A stretch of 64,000 nt of DNA from Bacillota bacterium (GTDB lineage Bacteria > Bacillota > UBA4882 > UBA8346), in NCBI GenBank assembly GCA_023394955.1, contig JAEWZY010000061.1, positions 51,198-115,197 on the forward strand, read 5' to 3'. A model generated the notes under the pieces. The model made no database searches and was not told the origin of the DNA. It saw only the letters and a program-made list of their open reading frames with translations. This document shows, in pieces, positions 16,949 through 26,255 of this stretch (the stretch's first letter is position 1; each line of letters starts with the position of its first letter). Made by a program: the position numbers and the translations under genes.

Positions 16949-18265
16949 TTGAATAAAATAAGAAAATTTTATATCCTAATATTGATTATTGGTATTATCC
17001 TTGTCTATCTGTCGGCTTCTAGTATTATTCAGCTGGCGGCATTACCAGAAATACTCAGGATCTCTCCCGGTCAGGAATTTATTCTTTCGGTCCGCTATCC
17101 CTTGAGTTTTTATCAAAAGCCGAAAAATAGTTTGAAGATAAAACCAGTCGATCGGGTCGCGAAGATCTTTACCAATCATTTGATTTTAAATTCAAAAAAT
17201 AGAAATCGGTTTGATGTGCAGTTACGGCTTTTCGGGGCGATTCCCCTTCGGAAAGTTAGAGTTGAGATAGCGGATCCCCCCATGGTTATCCCGGGAGGTC
17301 AGGCCATAGGAGTGCTTTTTTCAAGTACCGGAGTAGTTATTGTTGGGCACGCGCCCCTCCGTAACATGGAACGCAAACAATTCTATCCCGCTCGTGAAGC
17401 TGGTATAAAAATTGGCGATATAATTCTTAAAATCAATGAGACCCCAATTAGACGAGTAGCAGATGTCGAGAAACTCATTCAAGACTATCAGCCGGAACAA
17501 AAAAATATCCGGCTTTCAATCAACCGGAACGGAAAAATAATTTCTTTAAAAATTAAACCTGTTCTTTGTCGCGGTTTGGAAGACGATTCCGATCTCCGGT
17601 ACCGGCTTGGAATTTTTATTGAAGATCCTGCTGCCGGAGTAGGAACTCTGACTTTTATTGAACCAAGCACTCATCGTTTTGCCGGATTAGGCCATCGGAT
17701 CTCTCATTTTGCCGGAAAACAAAATATTCCCTTTACTAAAGGGGAAATAATTTTAGCAGACATTAGTGGTGTTAAAAAAGGTGAGCCTGGCGAGCCTGGT
17801 GAAAAAATAGGCATTTTTTCCGCAAATGAAATATCAATCGGGACCATAGAAAAAAATTCCCGATTCGGAATCTACGGTATCTTGTCAAAAAAATTGCCAT
17901 TCCAATCAAAAGCGATTCCAATAGCTTATAGTTCTCAAATTAAGCTAGGCCCGGCGGAGATTTATACGGTAATCAAAGGTCGAGCAATAAAAAAATATCA
18001 AGTGGAAATAATTAAAATTTTCCGTCAAGACATTCCAAGAGATAAGGGTATAGTATTAAGAGTAGTCGATCCGGAGCTATTAAAGGAAACCGGAGGAATT
18101 ATTCAAGGAATGAGCGGGAGTCCCATAATTCAAAACCAAAAGTTAGTTGGAGCCGTAACCCATGTCTTTGTAAATGACCCCACCAAAGGTTATGGTGTCC
18201 TAGCGGAATGGATGATTAATGAAATAAAAACTGTTAAAGATAGTGATCGTGAAAAAGCGTCTTAA
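16949..18265 (+). CDS. spoIVB: SpoIVB serine peptidase (PDZ, S55 family)
   Basis: This 438-residue protein is the sporulation protease that, in Bacillus, is secreted from the forespore and triggers pro-sigma-K processing. It has an N-terminal membrane anchor (about residues 5-30), a PDZ domain (about 110-200, AREAGIKIGDIILKIN) and the S55 catalytic domain, with His249 in GLGHRISH and the nucleophile motif GMSGSP at 388-392. TTG 16949 is chosen since GGGGTG (16937-16942) lies 6 bases upstream; GTG 16940 sits inside that SD. The following spo0A gene gives the classic spoIVB-spo0A order. Confidence 0.95.
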   Translation: MNKIRKFYILILIIGIILVYLSASSIIQLAALPEILRISPGQEFILSVRYPLSFYQKPKNSLKIKPVDRVAKIFTNHLILNSKNRNRFDVQLRLFGAIPLRKVRVEIADPPMVIPGGQAIGVLFSSTGVVIVGHAPLRNMERKQFYPAREAGIKIGDIILKINETPIRRVADVEKLIQDYQPEQKNIRLSINRNGKIISLKIKPVLCRGLEDDSDLRYRLGIFIEDPAAGVGTLTFIEPSTHRFAGLGHRISHFAGKQNIPFTKGEIILADISGVKKGEPGEPGEKIGIFSANEISIGTIEKNSRFGIYGILSKKLPFQSKAIPIAYSSQIKLGPAEIYTVIKGRAIKKYQVEIIKIFRQDIPRDKGIVLRVVDPELLKETGGIIQGMSGSPIIQNQKLVGAVTHVFVNDPTKGYGVLAEWMINEIKTVKDSDREKAS

Positions 18266-18279
18266 GAGATGCTTTTTTT
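18253..18279 (+). terminator. Terminator after spoIVB, with the stop codon in the loop
   Basis: AAAAGCGTCT (18253-18262) pairs with AGATGCTTTT (18267-18276) with one G-T pair. The TAA stop of spoIVB lies in the 4-base loop, and a T-run follows. Confidence 0.75.
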
Positions 18280-18390
18280 ATAGGTTTAATTAAATTTATT
18301 CACCTTCAAAGCAGGCGTTAGTATAGGGGGAATAGTATTTTCTCAATAGAAATAAAAAAGGAATTCTTTGCTGCATAGCGAAAACAGTTA

Positions 18391-18399
18391 TGTTATAAT
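18391..18399 (+). promoter_or_regulatory. Possible extended -10 element before spo0A
   Basis: TGTTATAAT gives TG plus a perfect TATAAT, but it ends only 3 bases before the SD of spo0A (GGAGGTG, 18403-18409). A transcript from it would start inside the SD. It may be fortuitous, or point to a start-site-proximal promoter. No clear sigma-H promoter is seen. Confidence 0.25.
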
Positions 18400-18415
18400 T
18401 CTGGAGGTGTATGGT

Positions 18416-19198
18416 TTGAATCCGGTTAGAATCGGAATTGCCGATGACAATTTGGAATTTTGTATGTTACTGCACGATTATTTTATGATCCAGCCGGAAT
18501 TTGAGATTGGGTTAATTGTTCATAATGGCCAAGATTTAATTAAAGCCTTGCGGGAAACTGAGTTGGACGTACTTTTACTAGATATGATCATGCCGAAGCT
18601 TGATGGGTTAGGTGTGCTCAAATGGTTAAAGGAACATCCCTTAGTTAATAAGCCGAAAGTAATTATTTTCTCGGCTTTCGCCAAAGAAGAAGTAGCCAGA
18701 CAAGCTGTAGAGCTAGGGGTTGATTACTATATATTAAAACCCTTTGATTTAAAGACATTAAAGCAAAGAATTTTAGAGATCGCGTCTCATACATCCGGGC
18801 AGCTAATTAAGGTGAAATTAATTAATAAACAAAGATACCAAGATCTTGATAAAGAAGTTTCCCGCATCATTAAAGGTCTTGGAATTCCACCACATTTTAA
18901 AGGTTATTCCTATTTGGCAGCGGCTATAATTATGACTATTCAGGAACCGGGTTTGATTAATGAAGTTACTACCAGACTTTATCCTTTCATCGCCAGGCAT
19001 TTTAAGACTAACGAACAACGGGTGGAAAGGGCGATGCGGTTTGCCATTGAAACAGCTTGGAATAAAGGCAATGTCCAGATTTTACATGATTTATTCGGGT
19101 ATTGTATCGATGATCAAAAAGGGAAACCTACTAATGCATCATTTATTGCTAAAATTTCCGACAAAATCCGATTGGAACATAAAACCCGCGCAGTTTAA
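18416..19198 (+). CDS. spo0A: Spo0A, master regulator of sporulation
   Basis: The 260-residue response regulator has a receiver domain (1-120) with acidic pocket Asp10-Asp11, phosphorylation site Asp56 in LLLDMIMP and Lys108 in ILKPF. The Spo0A-specific DNA-binding domain (about 150-255) follows. Its recognition helix region TNEQRVERAMRFAIETAW is very close to the Bacillus sequence. TTG 18416 is chosen because GGAGGTG is 6 bases upstream; the frame is open further up without support. The steA-like gene follows 13 bases later, so spo0A probably heads a long operon with envelope genes. Confidence 0.96.
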   Translation: MNPVRIGIADDNLEFCMLLHDYFMIQPEFEIGLIVHNGQDLIKALRETELDVLLLDMIMPKLDGLGVLKWLKEHPLVNKPKVIIFSAFAKEEVARQAVELGVDYYILKPFDLKTLKQRILEIASHTSGQLIKVKLINKQRYQDLDKEVSRIIKGLGIPPHFKGYSYLAAAIIMTIQEPGLINEVTTRLYPFIARHFKTNEQRVERAMRFAIETAWNKGNVQILHDLFGYCIDDQKGKPTNASFIAKISDKIRLEHKTRAV

Positions 19199-19211
19199 CG
19201 GAGGGAGTTTA

Positions 19212-20333
19212 TTGGATTTTAAGGCTAAAGCGAGAATTGATTTACGGACTAAGAATTTGGTTAAACGTATCAAGCCGGGGGAAATAGCGATAATTGATCA
19301 TGCCGACTTGGATCAGGTGGCGGCGGATTCTTTAGCTCAAGCAAAGGTTCGATTGGTGATTAACGCTAGTCCTTCTATTACTGGAAAATACCCCAATCCC
19401 GGTCCATCTAAATTGCTTGAGGAAGGCATAAACATATTAGACAACGTTGGAAAGGAATTTTTTAACAAGATCCATGAAGGAGATTTATTAGATATTAGGG
19501 GAAATCAAGTATTTAAAGGTCAGGAGTTAATTGGCGAAGGTGTGTTTTTAGAGTTAAAATCCGTAAAGCTTCGACTGAAGGAAATTCGCCGTAATTTAGG
19601 CTCGGAATTAGATAAATTTTTACATAATACTTTAGAATATGCATTGAAGGAAAAGGAGCTAATCTTAGGAACACTAACTTTGCCACAGGTTAAAACGAAA
19701 TTTGAAGGCAGATCAGTAGTTGTTGTGGTAAGGGGACAAAATTATCGCGAAGATCTTTCAATTATTAAGTCTTATATCGACGATGTCCATCCGGTTCTAA
19801 TCGGAGTGGACGGCGGCGCCGATGCTTTGCTTGAGTTCGGTTATCATCCCCATTTGATCATGGGCGATATGGATAGCGTATCTGATCGGGCGTTGCAGTC
19901 GGGAGCAGAATTAATAGTTCATGCTTATCCCGACGGAAGGGCTCCCGGATTGGAACGGATCAACCAACTCAATTTAAAAGCCGGGGTCTTCCCGGCGCCT
20001 GGAACCAGTGAAGATATCGCGTTATTACTGGCGTATGAGAAAGGCGCTAATATAATTGTCGCCGTAGGTACCCATTCTAATATGATCGACTTTTTAGAAA
20101 AGGGACGCCAAGGAATGGGCAGCACTTTTCTAGTGCGTTTAAAAGTAGGATCAATTCTGGTTGATGCCCGTGGCGTTAGTCGGATTTATCAAGGTCGGAT
20201 TAAACTCCGTTATATACTGCAAATTACAATAGCAGGTATAATGACTATTGGAATTGTTTTATACCAGACCCAATGGTCGCGAGATTTTCTCCGCGCCTTT
20301 TGGCTGCAGTTAAAAGTTTTTCTTGGATTATAA
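19212..20333 (+). CDS. steA: SteA-like membrane protein with thiamin pyrophosphokinase-like fold
   Basis: The 373-residue protein matches the SteA family, known in Corynebacterium as a partner of SteB in cell separation. The thiamin pyrophosphokinase-like part is seen in GVDGGADALLEFG and HLIMGDMDSVSD (about residues 195-230), though true kinase activity is doubtful. A single membrane segment lies near the C-terminus (ITIAGIMTIGIVLY). TTG 19212 is preceded by GGAGGGAG. An earlier in-frame start near 18960 would overlap most of the end of spo0A and is rejected. In many spore-forming Clostridia this gene follows spo0A. Confidence 0.85.
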   Translation: MDFKAKARIDLRTKNLVKRIKPGEIAIIDHADLDQVAADSLAQAKVRLVINASPSITGKYPNPGPSKLLEEGINILDNVGKEFFNKIHEGDLLDIRGNQVFKGQELIGEGVFLELKSVKLRLKEIRRNLGSELDKFLHNTLEYALKEKELILGTLTLPQVKTKFEGRSVVVVVRGQNYREDLSIIKSYIDDVHPVLIGVDGGADALLEFGYHPHLIMGDMDSVSDRALQSGAELIVHAYPDGRAPGLERINQLNLKAGVFPAPGTSEDIALLLAYEKGANIIVAVGTHSNMIDFLEKGRQGMGSTFLVRLKVGSILVDARGVSRIYQGRIKLRYILQITIAGIMTIGIVLYQTQWSRDFLRAFWLQLKVFLGL

Positions 20334-20360
20334 ATGATAACTAACGGCGTGGAGGATTCC

Positions 20361-21254
20361 ATGATTGTCGATTTACGGTATCATGTTGTCTCAATAGTAT
20401 CAATCTTTTTAGCCTTAGGCTTAGGAATGATTATCGGCGCCAATTTAGGCCATTCCGCCAATGCTCAACTGGAAAAACAATTGGAAAGACTTGAAGTTAC
20501 TTATGCAAATATCCGGGAAGACCAAAGGCTATTGCAAGCTTCACTAGAAGCTAAAAATAACGAAATTGATGTTGCCAATCAATTTCAAAAGGCGATTCTT
20601 CCTAATTTAATAGTAAACCGTCTTTTAGGTAAAAGAATTGCGGTTATTCGCACCAATAGTTCCGTTGATTTCAAATATACCAAAAAAATGGTTGACTTAT
20701 TGCGCCAGGCTGGAGCGGAAGTTACATCGGTTACTACTATAGCCAAGCCGATTAACCTTTCCGATCAACAGTTTCGGACTGAAATATTGGATGCCTTTGA
20801 TCTCCGTTCAACTGACGATAAAACATTATTGGCCACCGTAAGTTCAAAGATTATCCAAATAATCTTGAAGGGTGAAGGGAGTTCCCAATTAATATATCTT
20901 CAAAATAAAGATTTAGTTCAACTATGGGGTGATTACAACCGCGGTGCAGTAGACACCTTGGTTTTTTTAGGAGGCGGAATGAATCCCGACACAAATTTCC
21001 AGCGTGAAATCGACGTTCCTTTATTAGATGCAGTGCGAAAAACCGGGACGATGATCGTAGGAGTGGAACCAAGTTTTGTAACCGAATCTTATATTCGGAC
21101 CTATCAATCAAAATGTCAAGGAACCGTTGACAATGTAGAAACTTCTCCCGGAGAAGCGACCTTGGTTTATCTCTTAGCTTCGGGTAAAAAGGGATTTTAT
21201 GGTATTAAAGATACCGCCCGAGCACTAATCCCCGAATTTAAGCTAAATTATTAA
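20361..21254 (+). CDS. SteB/MctB-like (copper transporter family) membrane protein
   Basis: The 297-residue protein begins with LRYHVVSIVSIFLALGLGMIIG, the hallmark N-terminal membrane anchor of the family annotated as copper transporter MctB or as SteB. A coiled coil follows (about residues 30-75, rich in Gln, Glu and Leu), then an extracytoplasmic alpha/beta region with a FLGGGMNP loop. ATG 20361 is preceded by GGAGG at 5 bases. Its place directly after the steA-like gene repeats the steA-steB pairing of Actinobacteria, which argues for a role in envelope or division rather than copper. Confidence 0.8.
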   Translation: MIVDLRYHVVSIVSIFLALGLGMIIGANLGHSANAQLEKQLERLEVTYANIREDQRLLQASLEAKNNEIDVANQFQKAILPNLIVNRLLGKRIAVIRTNSSVDFKYTKKMVDLLRQAGAEVTSVTTIAKPINLSDQQFRTEILDAFDLRSTDDKTLLATVSSKIIQIILKGEGSSQLIYLQNKDLVQLWGDYNRGAVDTLVFLGGGMNPDTNFQREIDVPLLDAVRKTGTMIVGVEPSFVTESYIRTYQSKCQGTVDNVETSPGEATLVYLLASGKKGFYGIKDTARALIPEFKLNY

Positions 21255-21340
21255 TCCCCGCGTTAATCTTCAATTTGTCAAAAAAAAGATGGCTAGCGTT
21301 AATGGGCTCACAGCATATCTAATTTCAGGAGGAATCTCGG

Positions 21341-22024
21341 GTGGAAAATGAACAAGAATTGGTAACAATAATTATACCGGCATTTAATGAAAGCAATTCA
21401 ATTCAAGATACTGTTCAAGCTGTTAAAAGTCTGAAAAGCGTCGGCCAGATCATCGTAGTCAACGATTGTTCCACTGATCTCACTGGAGATTTAGCCGAGG
21501 ACGCGGAAGCTGAAGTTATTAATCTATCCCGGAATGTGGGAAAAGGGGGTGCGATAAACTTCGGCTTGAAACATGCGAAAGGGGGCATTATCGGTTTTAT
21601 CGACGGAGACCTAGGTAAATCTGCGGTTGAGGTGGAAAAATTAATTATTCCGGTAATTGAGAATAAAGCGGATATGACAATCGGTAGATTTCCGCCTGCT
21701 GTTAAAAAGGGTGGGTTTGGCTTGGTAAATAATCTTGCGCGTAAAGGGATTAGGTGGTTTACCGGGCTCCAAGTAGCCAGTCCCCTTTCCGGCCAAAGGG
21801 TAATGCGCCGCGAAATTCTTGAAAAAGTTGGTCTCATGGAGGCGAGATTCGGAATTGAAGTGGGATTGACTATCGATGTTTTACGTCTCGGTTTCCGGAT
21901 CAAAGAAATTCCGGTGCAAATGACTCATGCAGAAACGAGCCGCGATTTGGCCGGGTTTCTTCACAGAGGCCGTCAATTTGTCGATGTATTGGCTGTTTTG
22001 ATTAAAAGATTATTTATGAGGTGA
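21341..22024 (+). CDS. Family 2 glycosyltransferase
   Basis: A 227-residue cytoplasmic GT-A enzyme. IIIPAFNES opens the nucleotide-binding fold, VNDCSTD is the first Asp motif and DGDLG near residue 90 is the DxD metal site. No membrane segments are present, so it is like soluble dolichyl-phosphate-type transferases. The GTG start has AGGAGGA 7 bases upstream. It lies between the steB-like gene and a MraY-like phosphotransferase, suggesting an envelope glycan built on a lipid carrier. The product is unknown. Confidence 0.85.
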   Translation: MENEQELVTIIIPAFNESNSIQDTVQAVKSLKSVGQIIVVNDCSTDLTGDLAEDAEAEVINLSRNVGKGGAINFGLKHAKGGIIGFIDGDLGKSAVEVEKLIIPVIENKADMTIGRFPPAVKKGGFGLVNNLARKGIRWFTGLQVASPLSGQRVMRREILEKVGLMEARFGIEVGLTIDVLRLGFRIKEIPVQMTHAETSRDLAGFLHRGRQFVDVLAVLIKRLFMR

Positions 22025-22028
22025 TTCC

Positions 22029-22922
22029 GTGGACGAATTGGTTGAATTTTTACAATTGAACTTATTTTATTTCATAAGATATTTTTTATTGTTAACGGTT
22101 TCAGCTCTGCTAACTGTTTTTTTATTACCTTATTTGAACGAGTTTTTGAAAGAATCAAATTTATTAAAAACTAATTATCGTGGAGAAAACATTCCAACAG
22201 CCACTGGCTTGATATTCCTAATCGTTGTGCCTTTAGTGATTGGTTTTGGTTTTTTATTCGCGATCCACAGCTTTATAGCAGTAAATACTGTTTTGTTTCT
22301 TTTAGTGATGTTCGGGATGGGAATGGCGGGTTTGATTGATGATTGTTTTGGAAGTCACGTGGTGAAAGGTTTTAAGGGACACATTAGAGTTTTTGTGAAG
22401 GAGAAGAAATTGACCACTGGCGGGTTGAAAGCGTTCCTTGGAGGAACCATTGCTATGGTCTTCAGCATTGCTAACGCCAGGTTAAATGGTTTTGGAAACT
22501 ATCCTTGGATGTTTATAATCGATTTTTTATTGGTAGCCCTGACGGCAAATATCATTAACCTATTTGACCTGCGTCCGGGCCGGGCTGGCAAGGCATACCT
22601 CGTTATTCTCGTTGCGGTTATCCTCTTAAGTAAGAATCTTACCGATTTTATCGGTTTGTTCTTACCGGTGACGGTTATTTTATTGGTTTATTTGCCATAT
22701 GATTTGAAAGCTAAAATGATGTTGGGCGATACCGGCTCCAATCTTTTGGGTTCTTCCCTGGGAATGATGATGGTCTGGATGTTAAGCGACTTTGGAAAGG
22801 TTATCGCCTTGATAATTTTTATAAGTCTCCAGCTGGCCGCTGAAAAAATATCATTTTCGGAGATTATTAATAAATACCGTCCCCTTAAATATTTTGATCA
22901 ACTAGGGCGTGATAAGTTTTGA
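22029..22922 (+). CDS. MraY/WecA-like glycosyl-1-phosphate transferase
   Basis: The 297-residue polytopic membrane protein belongs to the MraY/WecA superfamily. Recognisable motifs are IPTATGL, GLIDDCFG (acidic pair), NIINLFDLRPGRAGK and MLGDTGSNLLGSS. It lacks the HHH loop of true MraY, so the substrate is probably a UDP-sugar rather than UDP-MurNAc-pentapeptide. Its start is GTG 22029 with GAGGTGA upstream. Together with the preceding GT2 gene it may start synthesis of a secondary polymer. Its last four bases overlap the start of nfo. Confidence 0.85.
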   Translation: MDELVEFLQLNLFYFIRYFLLLTVSALLTVFLLPYLNEFLKESNLLKTNYRGENIPTATGLIFLIVVPLVIGFGFLFAIHSFIAVNTVLFLLVMFGMGMAGLIDDCFGSHVVKGFKGHIRVFVKEKKLTTGGLKAFLGGTIAMVFSIANARLNGFGNYPWMFIIDFLLVALTANIINLFDLRPGRAGKAYLVILVAVILLSKNLTDFIGLFLPVTVILLVYLPYDLKAKMMLGDTGSNLLGSSLGMMMVWMLSDFGKVIALIIFISLQLAAEKISFSEIINKYRPLKYFDQLGRDKF

Positions 22923-23758
22923 TCAAGTTAGGTGTGCATGTTTCAATCGGAAAGGGTTTGGCGGGAACAATTGACCGGGCCGAAGCTTTGGGGTGTGATG
23001 GATTTCAGATGTTCGTGGCTAACCCCAGGGGTTGGGCGCGAAAGCCGCTAGAGGAAAATGAAATCAACAAATTTAAAAGCAAAAGAAAGGGGTCCCAACA
23101 TTGGCCTGTGGTGGTCCATTTGGCTTATCTTCCCAATCCTGCCTCCGATGATCCCGAATTGTATGAAAAGTCCGTTGTTACTTTAGCGGAAGAGTTCAAA
23201 CGGGCCAACCTTTTAGAAGCTGATTTTTTTGTTTTTCATCCTGGTAAAAATAAGGCTTGTCAAAGGGGGATCGCCCGAATTAGCCAGGCGGTTAATCTTG
23301 TATTATCCCAAATTGGCGGGCCAACAATTATGCTCTTCGAAAATCAGGCTGGGGCCGGAGGGGAGATCGCCGGAGGTTTTGAGGAATTAAAAGAATTAAT
23401 CGCCGGAGTTGATATCCAGGACAGAGTGGGAATCTGTTTTGATACTTGTCATGCCTTTGCCGCTGGTTATGATTTGAGAAATCGGGACGGCTGGGAAACA
23501 ACTTTGAGAGATTTTAACCGTTTAATTGGGATTGAAAAGTTAAAGCTGTTTCATCTCAATGACGCTTTGTATGAACTGGGATCTCATCGGGACCGGCATC
23601 AACACATTGGTTTGGGTAAGATCGGCTTGGAAGGTTTCGAATATTTAGTTAATCATCCTCAACTTAATAAAATTCCGGGAATTCTTGAAACCCCACAGGA
23701 ATCTGAGGGGGATGATTTGAGAAATCTAGCGGCTTTGCGGAAGATGGTGAGGGAGTAA
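22919..23758 (+). CDS. nfo: Nfo, endonuclease IV
   Basis: The 279-residue AP endonuclease cleaves abasic sites in base excision repair. Three-zinc site ligands are visible in VHLAYL, FVFHPGK, FENQAG, CFDTCHAFAAGYD, FHLNDALYELGSHRDRHQ and LETP. Length is standard. TTG 22919 overlaps the upstream stop codon (TTGA), so translation is coupled. AP endonucleases are needed in spore germination repair, which fits the neighbourhood but is not specific. Confidence 0.95.
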   Translation: MIKLGVHVSIGKGLAGTIDRAEALGCDGFQMFVANPRGWARKPLEENEINKFKSKRKGSQHWPVVVHLAYLPNPASDDPELYEKSVVTLAEEFKRANLLEADFFVFHPGKNKACQRGIARISQAVNLVLSQIGGPTIMLFENQAGAGGEIAGGFEELKELIAGVDIQDRVGICFDTCHAFAAGYDLRNRDGWETTLRDFNRLIGIEKLKLFHLNDALYELGSHRDRHQHIGLGKIGLEGFEYLVNHPQLNKIPGILETPQESEGDDLRNLAALRKMVRE

Positions 23759-23761
23759 ATT

Positions 23762-24199
23762 TTGAAACTAGTAGAAATCTATACTGATGGCGCTTGTTCC
23801 GGAAACCCAGGTCCCGGAGGTTGGGCGGCGATCTTGATTCATGAAGGCAAAGAGCGGGAGATTTGCGGATTTGAACCTAATACGACCAATCAAAGGATGG
23901 AATTGCGGGCCGCTATTGAAGGTCTTGGGGCGCTAAAATTTGCTTGCGTGGTTAAACTATATTCTGATAGCGCTTACTTGATCAATGCTTTTTGCCAAAA
24001 TTGGTTTAAAAATTGGCTGGCAAATGGTTGGTTGAATTCTCAAAAAAAACCAGTGGGAAACCGTGATTTGTGGGAAGAGATTTTGAGGTTAAGCCAGATC
24101 CATCAAATAGATTGGATTAAAGTACCAGGACATCGTGATAACCAATATAATAACCGGTGTGACTTGTTAGCCAGAACAGTCATTAAAGAACATATTTAA
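23762..24199 (+). CDS. rnhA: RnhA, ribonuclease HI
   Basis: The 145-residue enzyme degrades RNA in RNA-DNA hybrids. The DEDD catalytic set is Asp9 (YTDGACSGNPGPGG), Glu47 (RMELRA), Asp69 (YSDSAY) and Asp134 (RCDLLA), with His124 in PGHRDN. The start is TTG 23762, three bases after the nfo stop, with GAGGGAG inside the end of nfo as SD. It probably ends the spo0A-led operon. Confidence 0.95.
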   Translation: MKLVEIYTDGACSGNPGPGGWAAILIHEGKEREICGFEPNTTNQRMELRAAIEGLGALKFACVVKLYSDSAYLINAFCQNWFKNWLANGWLNSQKKPVGNRDLWEEILRLSQIHQIDWIKVPGHRDNQYNNRCDLLARTVIKEHI

Positions 24200-24299
24200 A
24201 TTTGCCAATCTAAAAAGTATGGCAGGATTTCCAATTTCCAATGGCGAACCAATATTTTTGTTGTGTTTAGCCATAAAAAATTAAAAGGAGTGAACTAAC

Positions 24300-25124
24300 T
24301 TGCTAACACAAGCGCAGATTGAAGAGTTAAATGAAAGAGCCAGACATATGCGGGGGCATATTATCAAAATGTTGGCGGCCGCCAAATCCGGACATCCCGG
24401 AGGCTCTCTATCCGCTGTAGACTTACTTGCTTATCTTTATTTTCACAAAATGAAAAATGACCCTAAAAATCCTAAAATGCCGGACCGAGATCGTTTTATT
24501 TTGAGTAAAGGCCACGCCGGTCCTGTTTTATATTCCGCTTTAGCTGAAAGAGGTTATTTTGATAAAGAATTAGTCTGTACTTTGCGCCAGTTCAAAAGCA
24601 TACTTCAAGGGCACCCCGATATGAAGAAAACCCCGGGAGTAGAAATATCTAGTGGTTCATTAGGGCAAGGGCTTTCAGTGGGTAATGGAATCGCGATTGC
24701 CGGAAAGTTGGATCAAAAACCTTACCGGGTTTATGTTTTAATCGGTGACGGCGAAAGCCAAGAAGGCCAGATCTGGGAGGCGGCTATGACCTCCGTCCAT
24801 TATAAATTAGATAACTTAACCGCGTTCCTGGATTACAATCATCTTCAAATTGACGGACGGATCGAGGATGTAAAATCGTTTACCGATCCGGTAGCCCGTT
24901 TTATCGCTTTCGGTTGGCATGTTATTGAAGTCGACGGCCATAGCTTCACCGAACTTGACAAAGCGGTCGCCGAGGCTGAAAATACTAAAGGAAAACCAAC
25001 TATGGTAGTAATGCACACTATTAAAGGCAAGGGCGTTTCTTTTATGGAGAACCAATCTGGTTGGCACGGTAAAGCCCCCTCGGCCGAAGAAGCGGAACAA
25101 GCTGTAAAAGAGCTTGGTTTATAA
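24300..25124 (+). CDS. Transketolase, N-terminal (thiamine diphosphate-binding) subunit
   Basis: The 274-residue protein is the N-terminal half of a split transketolase. HPGGSLSAVDLLAYLYFH, SKGHAGPVLYSAL and the metal/ThDP motif GDGESQEGQIWEA (about residues 150-162) are visible. It acts with the next gene in the non-oxidative pentose phosphate pathway. TTG 24300 has AAGGAG upstream. Split transketolases are common in archaea and anaerobic Bacillota. The two halves are separated by 83 bases. Confidence 0.93.
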   Translation: MLTQAQIEELNERARHMRGHIIKMLAAAKSGHPGGSLSAVDLLAYLYFHKMKNDPKNPKMPDRDRFILSKGHAGPVLYSALAERGYFDKELVCTLRQFKSILQGHPDMKKTPGVEISSGSLGQGLSVGNGIAIAGKLDQKPYRVYVLIGDGESQEGQIWEAAMTSVHYKLDNLTAFLDYNHLQIDGRIEDVKSFTDPVARFIAFGWHVIEVDGHSFTELDKAVAEAENTKGKPTMVVMHTIKGKGVSFMENQSGWHGKAPSAEEAEQAVKELGL

Positions 25125-25207
25125 TATTCAATTTGACACTTAAAAATTTGAAAAGGACTCAATTTTTCTGATTTTGATTTTTGTAAAAGAGAGGGGTTTG
25201 TTAATAA

Positions 25208-26152
25208 ATGGGAGATCGAGTTGCAACACGCGACGCTTATGGAAAAGCTTTGCTTAAACTGGGTGAAATTAATCAAAACATTGTTGTTTTAGACGCCGAC
25301 CTTTCGAAATCTACTAAAACAGACGGTTTTTCGAAAAAATTTCCGGAGCGGTTTATTCAGATGGGAATTGCCGAAGCGGATATGATGTCTACCGCAGGCG
25401 GTTTAGCCGTAGCCGGAAAAATTCCCTTCGCCAGTTCGTTTGCGATTTTCGCCACTGGTAGAGCTTATGATCAGGTCCGCAATACCATTGGTTATGCCGG
25501 ATTAAACGTTAAAATCGCTGCTACTCACGCTGGGGTTACGGTCGGAGCCGATGGCGGTTCGCATCAGTCTTTAGAAGATATTGCTTTAATGAGGGCGATT
25601 CCCGGAATGACAGTTTTGAACCCGGCCGACGCAAATGAGACTGAAAAACTAATTTTTGCGGCAGCTGAATATAACGGCCCGGTATATATTCGGTTAGGAA
25701 GGGAACCGATGCCGACGGTTTTTGGAGAGGATTATCGGCCGGAGATCGGTAAGGCGGTCCGACTTAGAGAAGGCAAAGCGGCAACGATTATCGCCACTGG
25801 AATAATGGTGGAGCGGGCTTTATTAGCCGCCGATATACTTGGTCAAAATGGAACGACGGTCAGAGTGATTAATATTCATACCATTAAGCCGATTGATAGC
25901 GCCGAAATCATCAAAGCCGCTTGGGAAACCGGGGCTGTTGTCACTGCTGAAGAACATTCGGTAATCGGAGGTTTAGCGAGCGCTGTTTCCGAAGTAGTAG
26001 TCCAAAACCGTCCGGTCCCGATGGAGTTTATTGGTGTGAAAGACCGCTTCGGTCAATCGGGTACTCCGGCTCAATTGATGGAAGAATACGGTCTCAATCC
26101 TGAACATATTGTGGCTGCAGTGGAAAAAGCCATTGGTAGAAAAGATTCGTAA
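25208..26152 (+). CDS. Transketolase, C-terminal subunit
   Basis: The 314-residue partner supplies the pyrimidine-binding and C-terminal domains. Seen are LDADLSKSTKT, MGIAEADMMSTAGGLA with the catalytic Glu, FASSFAIFATGRAYDQVRN and the C-terminal TAEEHSVIGGLASAV. A homologous layout occurs in DXS, but the small size and the adjacent N-terminal subunit identify transketolase. The ATG at 25208 has GAGAGGGG upstream. It is followed by phosphofructokinase and aldolase genes, grouping central carbon metabolism. Confidence 0.93.
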   Translation: MGDRVATRDAYGKALLKLGEINQNIVVLDADLSKSTKTDGFSKKFPERFIQMGIAEADMMSTAGGLAVAGKIPFASSFAIFATGRAYDQVRNTIGYAGLNVKIAATHAGVTVGADGGSHQSLEDIALMRAIPGMTVLNPADANETEKLIFAAAEYNGPVYIRLGREPMPTVFGEDYRPEIGKAVRLREGKAATIIATGIMVERALLAADILGQNGTTVRVINIHTIKPIDSAEIIKAAWETGAVVTAEEHSVIGGLASAVSEVVVQNRPVPMEFIGVKDRFGQSGTPAQLMEEYGLNPEHIVAAVEKAIGRKDS

Positions 26153-26255
26153 AAAATTTCTATTTTGCTAATAAGGGTAGAAGATATAAATAAATTAAAC
26201 CGTAAAACCTTAGGACTTTGAGCCTGTTTATTTAGGTAACAAGGAGTGAATACGG

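Noticed and set aside
21415..21903. 162-codon open frame on the minus strand inside the GT2 gene
   Set aside because: It is a shadow of the clear glycosyltransferase on the plus strand, has no SD and shows no recognisable domain. The same applies to the long antisense frames at 24845-25276 and 40383-40817.
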